Below are positions 17,107 to 25,179 of a DNA stretch of 64,000 nucleotides, piece after piece. The DNA comes from Rhodoferax sp. (lineage in GTDB: Bacteria > Pseudomonadota > Gammaproteobacteria > Burkholderiales > Burkholderiaceae_C), in contig JACKLK010000007.1 in assembly GCA_024236015.1 (NCBI GenBank), forward strand, positions 124,001 to 188,000, in the 5' to 3' direction. Below the pieces are notes generated by a model, which searched no databases, was not told the origin of the DNA, and worked only from the letters and a program-made list of their open reading frames with translations. Numbering within the stretch: the first letter of the stretch is position 1; each line of letters opens with the position of its first letter. The translations under genes and the position numbers were made by a program.

Positions 17107-18471
17107 TCACGACACCACGCCCGCCGTCCCGTCCGCCGGCGCGCTCGCCGGCGCCGTGTACTGGTCGATCACGCTGGCCGCGACCAGGTCGCCGGCCACG
17201 TTGAGCGTGGTGCGGCTCATGTCCAGCACCCGGTCCACGCCGATGATCAGCGCAATGCCTTCGGCCGGAATACCCACCGTGCCCAGCATCATCGACAGGA
17301 TCACGATGCCGATGCCCGGCGTGCCGGGCGAACCGATCGATGCGCCGACCGCCAACACCACGACCAGCAGCAACCCGGACAGGCCGACGTCCACCTGATA
17401 GACCTGGGCCAGGAACAGGGTGGCGATGACCTGGTACAGCGCGGTGCCGGCCATGTTGATCGTGGTGCCCAGCGGAATGACGAAACGCGACACGCCCTTG
17501 TGCACGCCCAGCGCGTCCTCGGCGGTGCGGATGGTCAGCGGCATCACCGCGGCCGAGCTCGAGGTGGAAAACGCCAGCAGCAACACGTCGCGGCTGCCCT
17601 TGAGAAAACCCAGCGGCGAGCGGCGCCGGCCCAGCGCGTAGACCAGCATCAGGAACGCAAAGGCCAGCAGCAGCGCCCCGAGCACGGTCAGCACGTACAC
17701 ACCCATGCCGAGCAGGGCATCGAGCCCCATGCGCGCCGTGAGCTGCGTCATCAGGCCGAACACCGCCGCCGGCACCAGGTACATGGCCCAGCGCACGACG
17801 ACCATGCTGACCTCCTGCACCGCGCCCAGCAGGTCCACCAGCGGACGGGCCAGTTTGCCTTCCATGGTGACCAGGGCCACGCCGACGAAGATCGCGAACA
17901 CCACGACCTGCAGCATGTTCTGCTCGACGCTGGCGGCCAGCGGATTGGTCGGCACCACGCGCACGATCTGCGCCGGCAGGCTGGCCAGGGACGGCGCAGC
18001 GCCCGCACCCGCACCCGCGGCATCCGCACCGGCCGTCGGGGCGGCCACCGGCAACTGCGCCACCTGCAGATAGGCTCCCGGCTCCACGGCCAGCGCCACC
18101 AGCACGCCGATCAGCGCCGCGACCACTGTCGTGAACAGGAAGAACAGGCCCGTGCGCAAGCCCATGCTGCGCAGCTGGGCCATGTCGCGCGAACTCGTCA
18201 TGCCCAGGATGATCGAGGCCACGACCAGCGGGATCACGATCATCTGCACCATGGACAGGAACAGGTAGCCGGGAATCGCCAGCCAGTTGCTGACCAGCTG
18301 CGCCATGGCCGGCGACAACCAGCCGCCGGTCGGCCCGATGGCCATGCCGGTGGCGATGCCGGCGAACATGGCCACCAGCACCTGCAGCCACAACCGGCCG
18401 CGCACGAAGCCGCTCAGACGCAGCGTGAGGCGGCCGATGGACGGATGGGTGGAAACAGGCAGTGCGAACAC
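17107..18471 (-). CDS. Dicarboxylate/amino acid:cation symporter (DAACS family)
   Basis: About 454 residues with eight hydrophobic segments and the two re-entrant loops of the DctA/GltP family. Motifs include AFSTSSSAAVMPLTIRTAE (serine-rich HP1 loop), TTINMAGTALYQVIATLFLAQVYQVD (NMDGT-like, here NMAGT, so the usual Asp of NMDGT is Ala) and GVDRVLDMSRTTLNVAGDLVAA, with the family Asp and Asn in the last helix. It takes up C4-dicarboxylates or acidic amino acids with Na+ or H+. The GTG at 18471 has GGAG upstream; an ATG at 18522 is possible. It converges with the antiporter gene. Confidence 0.87.
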   Translation of the reverse strand: MFALPVSTHPSIGRLTLRLSGFVRGRLWLQVLVAMFAGIATGMAIGPTGGWLSPAMAQLVSNWLAIPGYLFLSMVQMIVIPLVVASIILGMTSSRDMAQLRSMGLRTGLFFLFTTVVAALIGVLVALAVEPGAYLQVAQLPVAAPTAGADAAGAGAGAAPSLASLPAQIVRVVPTNPLAASVEQNMLQVVVFAIFVGVALVTMEGKLARPLVDLLGAVQEVSMVVVRWAMYLVPAAVFGLMTQLTARMGLDALLGMGVYVLTVLGALLLAFAFLMLVYALGRRRSPLGFLKGSRDVLLLAFSTSSSAAVMPLTIRTAEDALGVHKGVSRFVIPLGTTINMAGTALYQVIATLFLAQVYQVDVGLSGLLLVVVLAVGASIGSPGTPGIGIVILSMMLGTVGIPAEGIALIIGVDRVLDMSRTTLNVAGDLVAASVIDQYTAPASAPADGTAGVVS

Positions 18472-18666
18472 AGGGGCGGCTCCAGCAGAAAGACACGCGC
18501 GGCGGCCTGTCGGGCACGACATCCATCCGAGCGCCCATCGTAGCCCGGCCAGGGCTTGCGCGGCCCCATCGGCACCACCACAATCCATGCGGATTGACCC
18601 ATGTCATGAAAAACGGCGCCGGGCCACCATGCCTGTGCCCGCCAACCCGACCGGAGCCCCGTCACC

Positions 18667-19266
18667 ATGCCGCATGCCCAGCCGATGTCGCACCACTTCG
18701 TCACGATGGCCCACAACAACGCATGGTCCAACCACCGGCTGCTCAACGCCTGCGCGCGGCTGAGTCCAGCGGAGTTCGCCGCTCCGCGCACCGGGTTCTT
18801 CCCGTCCATCCTTGCAACGCTGAACCACATTGTGACCGTGGACTGGTTGTACGTGGATGCGCTGGAACGCGAAGCCCGTGGCGAGCCGCCGCACCCGGAC
18901 TATGTATCGTCCTTCTTTACGCCGCGCGAGCCGTTCGACGCCTGCGTACCCCTGCAACAGGCACAACGCGCGGTCGACCGGCGGCTGATCGACTACTGCC
19001 TGGCGCTGCGCGACGACGCGTTGACGCGCGGCGTCACCATCGTGCGCCGCGCCGGTCCGCAGACCGACACCCGGCTGCGCCTGCTCAACCACCTGTTCCA
19101 GCACCAGACCCACCACCGCGGCCAGGTGCACGCGATGTTGTCCGGCACGTCGGTGGCGCCGCCGCAACTCGACGAGTTCTTCTGCGCGATGGATGCGCCG
19201 CTGCGCGAACAGGAGTTCGCCGAGCTGGGCTTCAGCGAAGCCGCGATCTGGGGGCCGCCCGGTTGA
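18667..19266 (+). CDS. DinB family protein
   Basis: A 199-residue four-helix-bundle protein of the DinB/YfiT superfamily. The three metal-ligand histidines can be located: in ILATLNHIVTVDWLY (first) and in HQTHHRGQVHAML (second and third, HxxxH type). The family includes metal-dependent thiol transferases and many proteins without known function. It is a single gene on the plus strand, converging on a lipoprotein gene. Confidence 0.88.
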   Translation: MPHAQPMSHHFVTMAHNNAWSNHRLLNACARLSPAEFAAPRTGFFPSILATLNHIVTVDWLYVDALEREARGEPPHPDYVSSFFTPREPFDACVPLQQAQRAVDRRLIDYCLALRDDALTRGVTIVRRAGPQTDTRLRLLNHLFQHQTHHRGQVHAMLSGTSVAPPQLDEFFCAMDAPLREQEFAELGFSEAAIWGPPG

Positions 19267-19293
19267 GCCGCGCATGGCACGGCCGCACCGCGC

Positions 19294-19797
19294 TCAGTTC
19301 GGGATGATGATCTCGTTGGGCCGGTCGCATTCCGGCGGCTCGCCATAACCGGCCGAACGCACGCGAAGGTCGGTCGCGATCTCGACCTGGAACCACTGGC
19401 AGAACGGGTTCTCGTAGCGGTAGCTCCAGACCACGCCACGGGAACGAGCCAGTGTGCGGATCTCGCCAGGGCGGCCCAGCATCTCGCGCACCGCGTCCTG
19501 CGTCATGCCGGGGGTGACGCGGTTGAAGTTCTGCTCGGTCAGCACCTGCTCCGCGCGCAGCGCCTCGCCGGCCGCATTCAGGTACACGAACCAGGTCTGC
19601 TTGCCCCTGGGGCCGGTCGGAAACTCCAGCCGCGAGCCGCCGTCGGCCATCGTGCGCTGCATCTCGGGTTGCCCCAGCCGTTCGACGATCTGGTCGCGGC
19701 TCATGTTCGACAGGTCGGCCGGCGGCAGGTAGCTGCCGCAGGCGGTCAGGAAAAGCGTGCAGATCACGAGGACCCGCCATCGGTGGACACAAGACAT
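19294..19797 (-). CDS. Lipoprotein with two BamE/SmpA-like repeats
   Basis: A 167-residue protein. The signal peptide MSCVHRWRVLVICTLFLTACG ends in lipobox LTAC, predicting an outer- or inner-membrane lipoprotein. The mature part contains two short repeats of the SmpA/OmlA kind: MSRDQIVERLGQPEMQRTM with SRLEFPTGPRGKQTWFVYLN, and MTQDAVREMLGRPGEIRTL with WSYRYENPFCQWFQVEI. Such modules often bind envelope partners. Start chosen to give the signal peptide. Not in an evident operon. Confidence 0.8.
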   Translation of the reverse strand: MSCVHRWRVLVICTLFLTACGSYLPPADLSNMSRDQIVERLGQPEMQRTMADGGSRLEFPTGPRGKQTWFVYLNAAGEALRAEQVLTEQNFNRVTPGMTQDAVREMLGRPGEIRTLARSRGVVWSYRYENPFCQWFQVEIATDLRVRSAGYGEPPECDRPNEIIIPN

Positions 19798-20009
19798 CAG
19801 GTTGCTCCCGGACGGATCGTCCGATTCCTCGAAAAAGAGGTTGGAGGAACAACCGGCGCGGAAGTTCATCCTCCGCAAACCGAACGGCCGCGGCCCGCAC
19901 CGCACAGGGGCGGCGCAGGCTTGCACTACCATGGCGACCCGATGACCACCGGCCCGGCTGCGAGCCGGTACACGGTCCCCTCGCAACCCGGCACGAAAGG
20001 CCAATCAAC

Positions 20010-20399
20010 ATGTTCAGTCACGTGATGCTCGGAGTCAACGACCTCGAGCGCGCCCGCAAGTTCTACGACGCAACCCTCGGCACCTTGGGCATCGCCCCGG
20101 GCGTCGCCAACAAGAACCGCTATTTCTACCGCAGCCCCACGGGCACGTTCGCGATCACCACGCCCATCAACGGCGAACCCGCCTGCCACGGCAACGGCAG
20201 CACGATCGGTTTCACCGTGGCCTCGCCCGAACAGGGTGATGCCTTCCATGCGGCCGCACTGGCCAACGGCGGCACGACCTGCGAAGACCCGCCAGGATTC
20301 CGCGAAGGCCCGGCCGGCAAGCTCTACCTGGCCTACCTGCGCGATCCGGACGGCAACAAGATCTGCGCCCTGCACCGGCCCAAGGCCCCGGCCGCCTGA
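20010..20399 (+). CDS. VOC family protein (glyoxalase/dioxygenase fold)
   Basis: A 129-residue single-domain vicinal oxygen chelate protein. It starts with the typical MFSHVMLGVNDLERARKFYDATLG and ends with YLRDPDGNKICALHR. Likely metal ligands are His4 in the first strand and Glu or His residues in the later strands. These proteins range from glyoxalases to antibiotic-binding proteins; the substrate here cannot be told. No operon partner. Confidence 0.88.
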   Translation: MFSHVMLGVNDLERARKFYDATLGTLGIAPGVANKNRYFYRSPTGTFAITTPINGEPACHGNGSTIGFTVASPEQGDAFHAAALANGGTTCEDPPGFREGPAGKLYLAYLRDPDGNKICALHRPKAPAA

Positions 20400-20606
20400 C
20401 GCCGGATCCACCCACTTGAAGCAAGGGCGCGATCGTGGTCTGATCGCCCTGCGCGGCTGCCGGCCGTCGATGCGTGTCTGATCCGGGCCGCCTCGATCGT
20501 CGTGGACAGGATGCGCACGGCTTTTCACGCGCATCGCGGGGCAGGTGCTGCCCCGCATCCTCCGGCAACTACGCCGCCTGCGGGCGGCCCCACTGGATGC
20601 AAGACC

Positions 20607-21812
20607 ATGAGCCCTTCACCCGCCGTCTCCCGCCGCAGCAAGACCAGCGCCCCGCCCCGCGCCGCGGCCTCCCCTGCCACCCGCATCGTGGTGCTGGTCG
20701 CCACCCGCAAGGGCGCCTGGATCTTCCAGTCCGACCGCAGGCGCAAGACCTGGAGTTGCGACGGCCCCCATTTCCTGGGCCACACCATCAGCCATCTGAT
20801 GCTCGACCCGCGCGACGGCCGCACACTGCTGGCCGCCGCCCGGACCGGGCACCTGGGCCCCACCGTGTTCCGATCCTCCAACCTGGGCCGCAGCTGGAAG
20901 GAAGCGGCCAGGCCGCCGGCGTTCGCCACGCCAACCCATGATCTGCCAGCCCGTGCCGTCGACCACAATTTCTGGCTCACGCCGGGGCACGCCAGCGAGC
21001 CCGGCAGCTGGTACGTGGGCACATCGCCGCAAGGCCTGTTCCGCTCCATCGACGGCGGCAGCCACTGGGACCCGCTGCCCGGCGTCAACGACAACGCGCA
21101 GCTGCGCACCTGGATGGGCAGCGCACAGGACGGCACGCCGGACGGCCCGAAGCTGCATTCGGTCATCGTCGACCCGCGTGACCCGGCGCACCTGTATTTC
21201 GCGATGTCCGGCGGCGGCGTGCACGAATCGCGCGACGCCGGCGCGACCTGGACGACGCTGGTCGACGGCATGGAGGTGGTGGAAGGTTTCGACCCGACGG
21301 ATGTCACCTTCCACGACCCGCATTGCGTGCGCCTGTGCCCGACCAACCCGGACCGCCTGTACCAGCAGAACCACTGCGGCATCTACCGGCTCGACCGCCA
21401 GGCCGGCAAGCCCGACACCTGGCAACGCATCGGCCGCAAGATGCCCAAGCGCGTCGGCGACATCGGTTTCCCGATGGTGCTGCATCCGCGCGACGCCGAC
21501 ACCGCCTGGGTGTTCCCGATGGACGGCGGCACGGTCTGGCCGCGCACCAGCCCGGACGGCCGCCCGGGCGCCTACGTGACGCGCAACGCCGGCAAGAGCT
21601 GGCAACGGCTCGACCACGGCCTGCCCGAGACCCAGGCCTGGTGGACCGTCAAGCGCCAGGCGATGACCGTCGACGCCCAGAGCGCCCCGGCGCTGTACCT
21701 GGGCACGACCAGCGGCGAACTGTGGATCGGCCATGACGAAGGCGCCCAGTGGAAGAACATCGCGCGCCACCTGCCGGAGATCTACGCGGTGGAAGTCGCC
21801 GAGCTGGCCTGA
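20607..21812 (+). CDS. BNR-repeat beta-propeller protein (sialidase-like fold)
   Basis: A 401-residue protein made of repeated beta-propeller blades. BNR/Asp-box motifs (SxDxGxxW) are seen as SNLGRSWK, SIDGGSHWD, SRDAGATWTT and NAGKSWQR. Homologues are annotated as exo-alpha-sialidase or glycosyl hydrolase, but no sialidase catalytic Arg triad can be made out and there is no secretion signal, so sialidase activity is not supported. It is followed after 37 nt by a MoaD/ThiS-like gene, and the pair is probably functionally linked (inference). Confidence 0.85.
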   Translation: MSPSPAVSRRSKTSAPPRAAASPATRIVVLVATRKGAWIFQSDRRRKTWSCDGPHFLGHTISHLMLDPRDGRTLLAAARTGHLGPTVFRSSNLGRSWKEAARPPAFATPTHDLPARAVDHNFWLTPGHASEPGSWYVGTSPQGLFRSIDGGSHWDPLPGVNDNAQLRTWMGSAQDGTPDGPKLHSVIVDPRDPAHLYFAMSGGGVHESRDAGATWTTLVDGMEVVEGFDPTDVTFHDPHCVRLCPTNPDRLYQQNHCGIYRLDRQAGKPDTWQRIGRKMPKRVGDIGFPMVLHPRDADTAWVFPMDGGTVWPRTSPDGRPGAYVTRNAGKSWQRLDHGLPETQAWWTVKRQAMTVDAQSAPALYLGTTSGELWIGHDEGAQWKNIARHLPEIYAVEVAELA

Positions 21813-21849
21813 CACGAACGCCCCGGGCGGAACAACGGCACGCGACGCC

Positions 21850-22107
21850 ATGCAGATCCTGATTCCGGCCGCCTTGCGCGACTACACCGGCGCCACCCGC
21901 ATCGAGGCCGACGGCGCCACGCTCGACGCGCTGTTCGACGACCTCGACCGGCGTTACCCCGGCATCCGTTTCCGTGTCGTCGACGAACAGGGCCGGCTGC
22001 GGCCGAACATGCGCATCTTCGTCAACGGCGCTGGCACGCGCGACCTTGACCACACCTTGCAGCCGACGGATTTCGTGGCGGTGGTGCTGGCGCTGAGCGG
22101 AGGCTGA
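21850..22107 (+). CDS. MoaD/ThiS-like small sulfur-carrier protein
   Basis: An 85-residue ubiquitin-fold protein that ends in LALSGG, the C-terminal diglycine needed for thiocarboxylate formation in MoaD and ThiS. The sequence has the strand/helix order of the family, with MRIFVNGAGTRDLDHTLQPTDFVAVV near the end. There are no moaE, thiG or E1-like genes nearby. It lies directly downstream of the BNR propeller gene, so it is probably not the housekeeping MoaD or ThiS. Confidence 0.85.
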   Translation: MQILIPAALRDYTGATRIEADGATLDALFDDLDRRYPGIRFRVVDEQGRLRPNMRIFVNGAGTRDLDHTLQPTDFVAVVLALSGG

Positions 22108-22150
22108 ACGCCGTCGCGCGCCGGGGCGTTCAGGCGCCGCGGCGCGCGCA

Positions 22151-23113
22151 TCATCGGCGTCTTGCCGCCGGGCGTGGCGGCCGCGTGGGCGCGCGCGACG
22201 ACAAAGCCACCTCCATGCCTTGCAGCCGCTCCCGGATCCGCCCCGCGGCAAAGTCGATGAAGGCCCGCGTCTTCATCGGCAACCGCCCCTGGCCGGGATA
22301 GATCAGGCTGGCGGGAATCGCCGGCGGCTCGTCGTCGACGAGCACACGCACCAGCTCACCGCCGCGCAGGGCATCGTCGATCTGGTACGACAACACGCGC
22401 GTGAGACCGAGGCCCAGCTTCGCCGCCGCCATGGCGGCGTCGGCCGTGGAAACCGCCAGGCGCGCGCGCACGTCCACGGGCCGCCGCTCGCCACCGTCGC
22501 CGACGAAGGTCCAGGTGGTTGCCGCGTCCAGCCCCTCGAAGCTGATGCAGCGGTGCGCGGCCAGGTCGCCCAGCGTGGCCGGGGTGCCGAATCGCCGCAG
22601 GTAGTCGGGGCTCGCGCACACGACGCGACGCACCGTGCCCACCTGCGTTGCCACCAGGCCGCTGTCGGGCAAGATGCCGATGCGCAGCGCCAGGTCGACA
22701 TGCTCCTCGATCAGGTTGACGTTGCGGTCGCCGAGCCGCAGCTGGATGTCGACCTCGGGGTGCTGCTCCAGGAAGGCCGCGGCCACCGGCACCATGTGCA
22801 GGCGGCCGAACACGATCGGCGCGGCCACCACGAGCTGGCCCCTGACGTTGGCATAGGCACCGGCCGCGGCGCGTTCGGCCTCGTCGACCTGTTCGAGGAT
22901 CGCGCGGCACGCCGCCAGATAGTCGCGCCCGGCATCGGTCAGCACCAGCTTGCGTGTCGAGCGCGTGATCAGGCGCGTCGTGAGATGCGCCTCCAGGTCC
23001 GCCAGCTTGCGGCTCACCGTGGCCAGCGGAATGCCAAGCTGCCGCCCGGCCGCCGACAGGCTGCCGCCATCGGCGATGGCGGCAAAGACGGTCATGGCGT
23101 CCAGTCGGTCCAT
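22151..23113 (-). CDS. LysR family transcriptional regulator
   Basis: A 320-residue LysR-type regulator. The N-terminal HTH is MTVFAAIADGGSLSAAGRQL followed by GIPLATVSRKLADLEAHL. The linker helix and a periplasmic-binding-like effector domain follow from about residue 90 (VRGQLVVAAPIVFGRLHMVP). It belongs to the broad group with DNA-binding close to that of CrgA-like regulators. It is divergent from the carboxymuconolactone decarboxylase-like gene, which is its likely target. Confidence 0.92.
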   Translation of the reverse strand: MDRLDAMTVFAAIADGGSLSAAGRQLGIPLATVSRKLADLEAHLTTRLITRSTRKLVLTDAGRDYLAACRAILEQVDEAERAAAGAYANVRGQLVVAAPIVFGRLHMVPVAAAFLEQHPEVDIQLRLGDRNVNLIEEHVDLALRIGILPDSGLVATQVGTVRRVVCASPDYLRRFGTPATLGDLAAHRCISFEGLDAATTWTFVGDGGERRPVDVRARLAVSTADAAMAAAKLGLGLTRVLSYQIDDALRGGELVRVLVDDEPPAIPASLIYPGQGRLPMKTRAFIDFAAGRIRERLQGMEVALSSRAPTRPPRPAARRR

Positions 23114-23159
23114 TGTTTCAATATTCGGGAGAAAGATTCACGAAATCACAGTCTAGTGC

Positions 23160-23176
23160 GATTCGCCGGGAATATC
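23160..23176. promoter_or_regulatory. Possible LysR-binding site
   Basis: GATTCGCCGGGAATATC is an imperfect dyad (GATTC and GAATA/ATC arms) of the T-N11-A type, located in the 126-bp region between the LysR gene and the AhpD-like gene. Evidence is only symmetry and position. Confidence 0.25.
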
Positions 23177-23239
23177 TACATTCTGCTTCACCGGAACTCA
23201 CCGGACCTAGTTTCAACCCTCAACCCTGGAGTCAACACC

Positions 23240-23788
23240 ATGTCCCGTATCCCGACCCCCGCCAGCATCGAAGCCACCCCCGCCGCCGCGCGCCCCCACC
23301 TCGAGGGCGTCAAACGGCAGCTCGGCGTCGTGCCCAACCTGTTCCGCCTGGTGGCCAACAGCCCGTCCGCACTGGAGGGCTACCTGGCCATGTCCGGCGC
23401 GCTGGCCAAGGGCAGCCTGCCGGCACAGACCCGCGAACGCATCGCGCTGGCCGTGGCCCAGATCAATGCCTGCGGCTACTGCCTGGCGGCCCACACCTAC
23501 CTGGGCAAAAACGCGGCCAAGCTCAGCGAGGCCGAGATCGCGGCCAACCGGCATGGCGGCTCGCTCGATCCGAAGGCCGATGCGGCCGTGCGTTTTGCCG
23601 CCAAGATCGTGCGCGAACGCGGCCATGTGTCCGACACCGACGTGCAGGCCGTGCGCATGGCCGGCTACGACGACGCTCAGATCGTCGAGATCGTCCAGCA
23701 TGTCGCGCTGAACACCTGGACCAACTACATCAACGAGGTCGCCGCAACCGAGATCGACTTCCCGCAGGCCCAGGCCCTGGCCGCCTGA
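23240..23788 (+). CDS. Carboxymuconolactone decarboxylase/AhpD-like peroxidase-related protein
   Basis: A 182-residue all-helical protein of the AhpD-like family. The redox motif is INACGYCLAAHTYLG, i.e. CxxC followed by His (Cys-x-x-Cys-x3-His), the signature of alkylhydroperoxidase-type members rather than of true decarboxylases. The N-terminal part has LGVVPNLFRLVANSPSALEGYL, typical of the uncharacterised peroxidase-related subgroup. Likely role: thiol-dependent peroxide reduction, controlled by the divergent LysR protein (inference). Confidence 0.88.
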   Translation: MSRIPTPASIEATPAAARPHLEGVKRQLGVVPNLFRLVANSPSALEGYLAMSGALAKGSLPAQTRERIALAVAQINACGYCLAAHTYLGKNAAKLSEAEIAANRHGGSLDPKADAAVRFAAKIVRERGHVSDTDVQAVRMAGYDDAQIVEIVQHVALNTWTNYINEVAATEIDFPQAQALAA

Positions 23789-23807
23789 TCCTGCGCCATG
23801 CTCCCGC

Positions 23808-23837
23808 AAAGACGGCGCCTCCTGTGGCGCCGTCTTT
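23808..23837 (+). terminator. Perfect 12-bp hairpin, probable intrinsic terminator
   Basis: AAAGACGGCGCC and GGCGCCGTCTTT form a perfect 12-bp stem with a 6-nt loop, starting 20 nt after the stop of the AhpD-like gene. The right arm ends in TTT, and the left arm begins AAA, as in bidirectional Rho-independent terminators. It separates this gene from the PNPOx-like gene, whose start is 34 nt further on. Confidence 0.75.
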
Positions 23838-23870
23838 GTGGGCCCGCCAGCCATCCAAGGAGAAACCCGC

Positions 23871-24545
23871 ATGCCCCATGCACGCATTCCCCCGGCCGCG
23901 CCCGGGGCCGACACCGCAAGGCCGCCCACGGTCGCCAGCGACGTGGCGTTCACCGACACCGTCAAGGCGATCCAGGCCCGCAAGGGATCGCGCGCAATCT
24001 ACGAACGCATGGAACAACACGAGGGCGGCTCCTGGGAGCGCTCCATCACGGCCGCCCTGAAGGCGGAGATCGAAGCCCAGACCAGCGTGTTCCTGGCCAC
24101 CGCCAATGGCCAGGGCCAACCCTATATCCAGCACCGCGGCGGTCCGGCCGGCTTCCTGCGCGTGCTCGATGCACACACGATCGGTTTCGCCGATTTCATG
24201 GGCAACCGCCAGTACATCACCCAGGGCAACCTCGCAGAGAACCCGCAGGCGCATCTGTTCCTGATCGACTATGCGAGACGCCGCCGCATCAAGATCTGGG
24301 GCACCGCGCGCGTGGTCGAACACGACGATGCGTTGTTGCAACGCCTGATGCCGAGCGGCTATCGCGCACGGCCGGAACAGGCCCTGCTGTTCACGGTGCA
24401 TGCATGGGACGTGAACTGCCCGCAGCACATACCGCAGCGTTTCGAGGCGGCGGACGTGGCGGCGATGATCGAGTCACGCGACCGGCGCATTGCCGAACTG
24501 GAGCGCGAGGTGGAACGCCTGGGCAAGGACCGCGCGGGCGGATGA
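23871..24545 (+). CDS. Pyridoxamine 5'-phosphate oxidase-like flavin-binding protein
   Basis: A 224-residue split-barrel protein of the PNPOx-like superfamily, most similar to the group with long N- and C-terminal helices. Recognisable segments are TSVFLATANGQGQPYIQHRGGPAGFLRVLD, IGFADFMGNRQYITQGNLAENPQAHLFLID and RRRIKIWGTARVV. Members bind FMN, F420 or haem; which one cannot be decided. The C-terminal helix IESRDRRIAELEREVERLGK is a short coiled coil that may dimerise. AAGGAG precedes the ATG at 23871. Confidence 0.87.
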   Translation: MPHARIPPAAPGADTARPPTVASDVAFTDTVKAIQARKGSRAIYERMEQHEGGSWERSITAALKAEIEAQTSVFLATANGQGQPYIQHRGGPAGFLRVLDAHTIGFADFMGNRQYITQGNLAENPQAHLFLIDYARRRRIKIWGTARVVEHDDALLQRLMPSGYRARPEQALLFTVHAWDVNCPQHIPQRFEAADVAAMIESRDRRIAELEREVERLGKDRAGG

Positions 24546-24648
24546 AAGCGGTCCGGCACGCAACCGGCCGTCGCCGGTCCGGCTTGGCGGTGCGGCATGG
24601 ATGGGGCGCGAAGAGCCCGGACGGCGCCTTCGGCACCGCCATGGTCCG

Positions 24649-25020
24649 CTAAGGGGCCGCCAACAGCCACTCCACGGCCTGCTCCATGGAGTGAAACACC
24701 TTTACGGAGTACCCGGAATTTCTCGCGACCGTTTCCTGGAAGTCGTGCGAACTGTCACCTGCATCTGAAACGATGGCCGACCGGATATTGCGCGGAATGC
24801 CCAGCGAAGCGACATCCCTGTAGGCAAACTCGTACTCATTGAGTATGCCCATGCTGTTCTTGGCACCACGGACGTCGTTCAGCACCAGCCGGATGCCTGT
24901 CGATGCGATCAGCTTTGCGTATTCCTTTGCCATTTGCTGAGCCAGGTCTCGCGTCAATGGCGCATGCGCTTTTCCGACGATGTATGTTCCATCGTCGGAT
25001 ACAAATACGTCGAAACTCAC
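24649..25020 (-). CDS. Hypothetical protein, SpoIIAA/STAS-like fold possible
   Basis: A 123-residue cytoplasmic protein that I cannot assign to a named family. The pattern of strand MSFDVFVSDDGTYIVGKAH, helix, strand IRLVLNDVRGA, helix, strand RSAIVSD, helix and final strand resembles SpoIIAA-like or STAS-like domains. Base composition is lower in GC than its neighbours, and it stands alone, so it may have been acquired. The start has GGAGACC upstream (reading from 25026). Confidence 0.6.
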   Translation of the reverse strand: MSFDVFVSDDGTYIVGKAHAPLTRDLAQQMAKEYAKLIASTGIRLVLNDVRGAKNSMGILNEYEFAYRDVASLGIPRNIRSAIVSDAGDSSHDFQETVARNSGYSVKVFHSMEQAVEWLLAAP

Positions 25021-25179
25021 AGTGGTCTCCTTGCACCTATGGCTGACAAAGCATGGCCGCAGATCTGCTGGGCATCGTCATTATCAATGCCCATGTCGAT
25101 CATCGGAACTCTGTTGCCGCAAGTGTCCGTGAAGGTGTCTTGACAAGCCGACGGGAGACCCGTCGCGATACCCGCGCCG

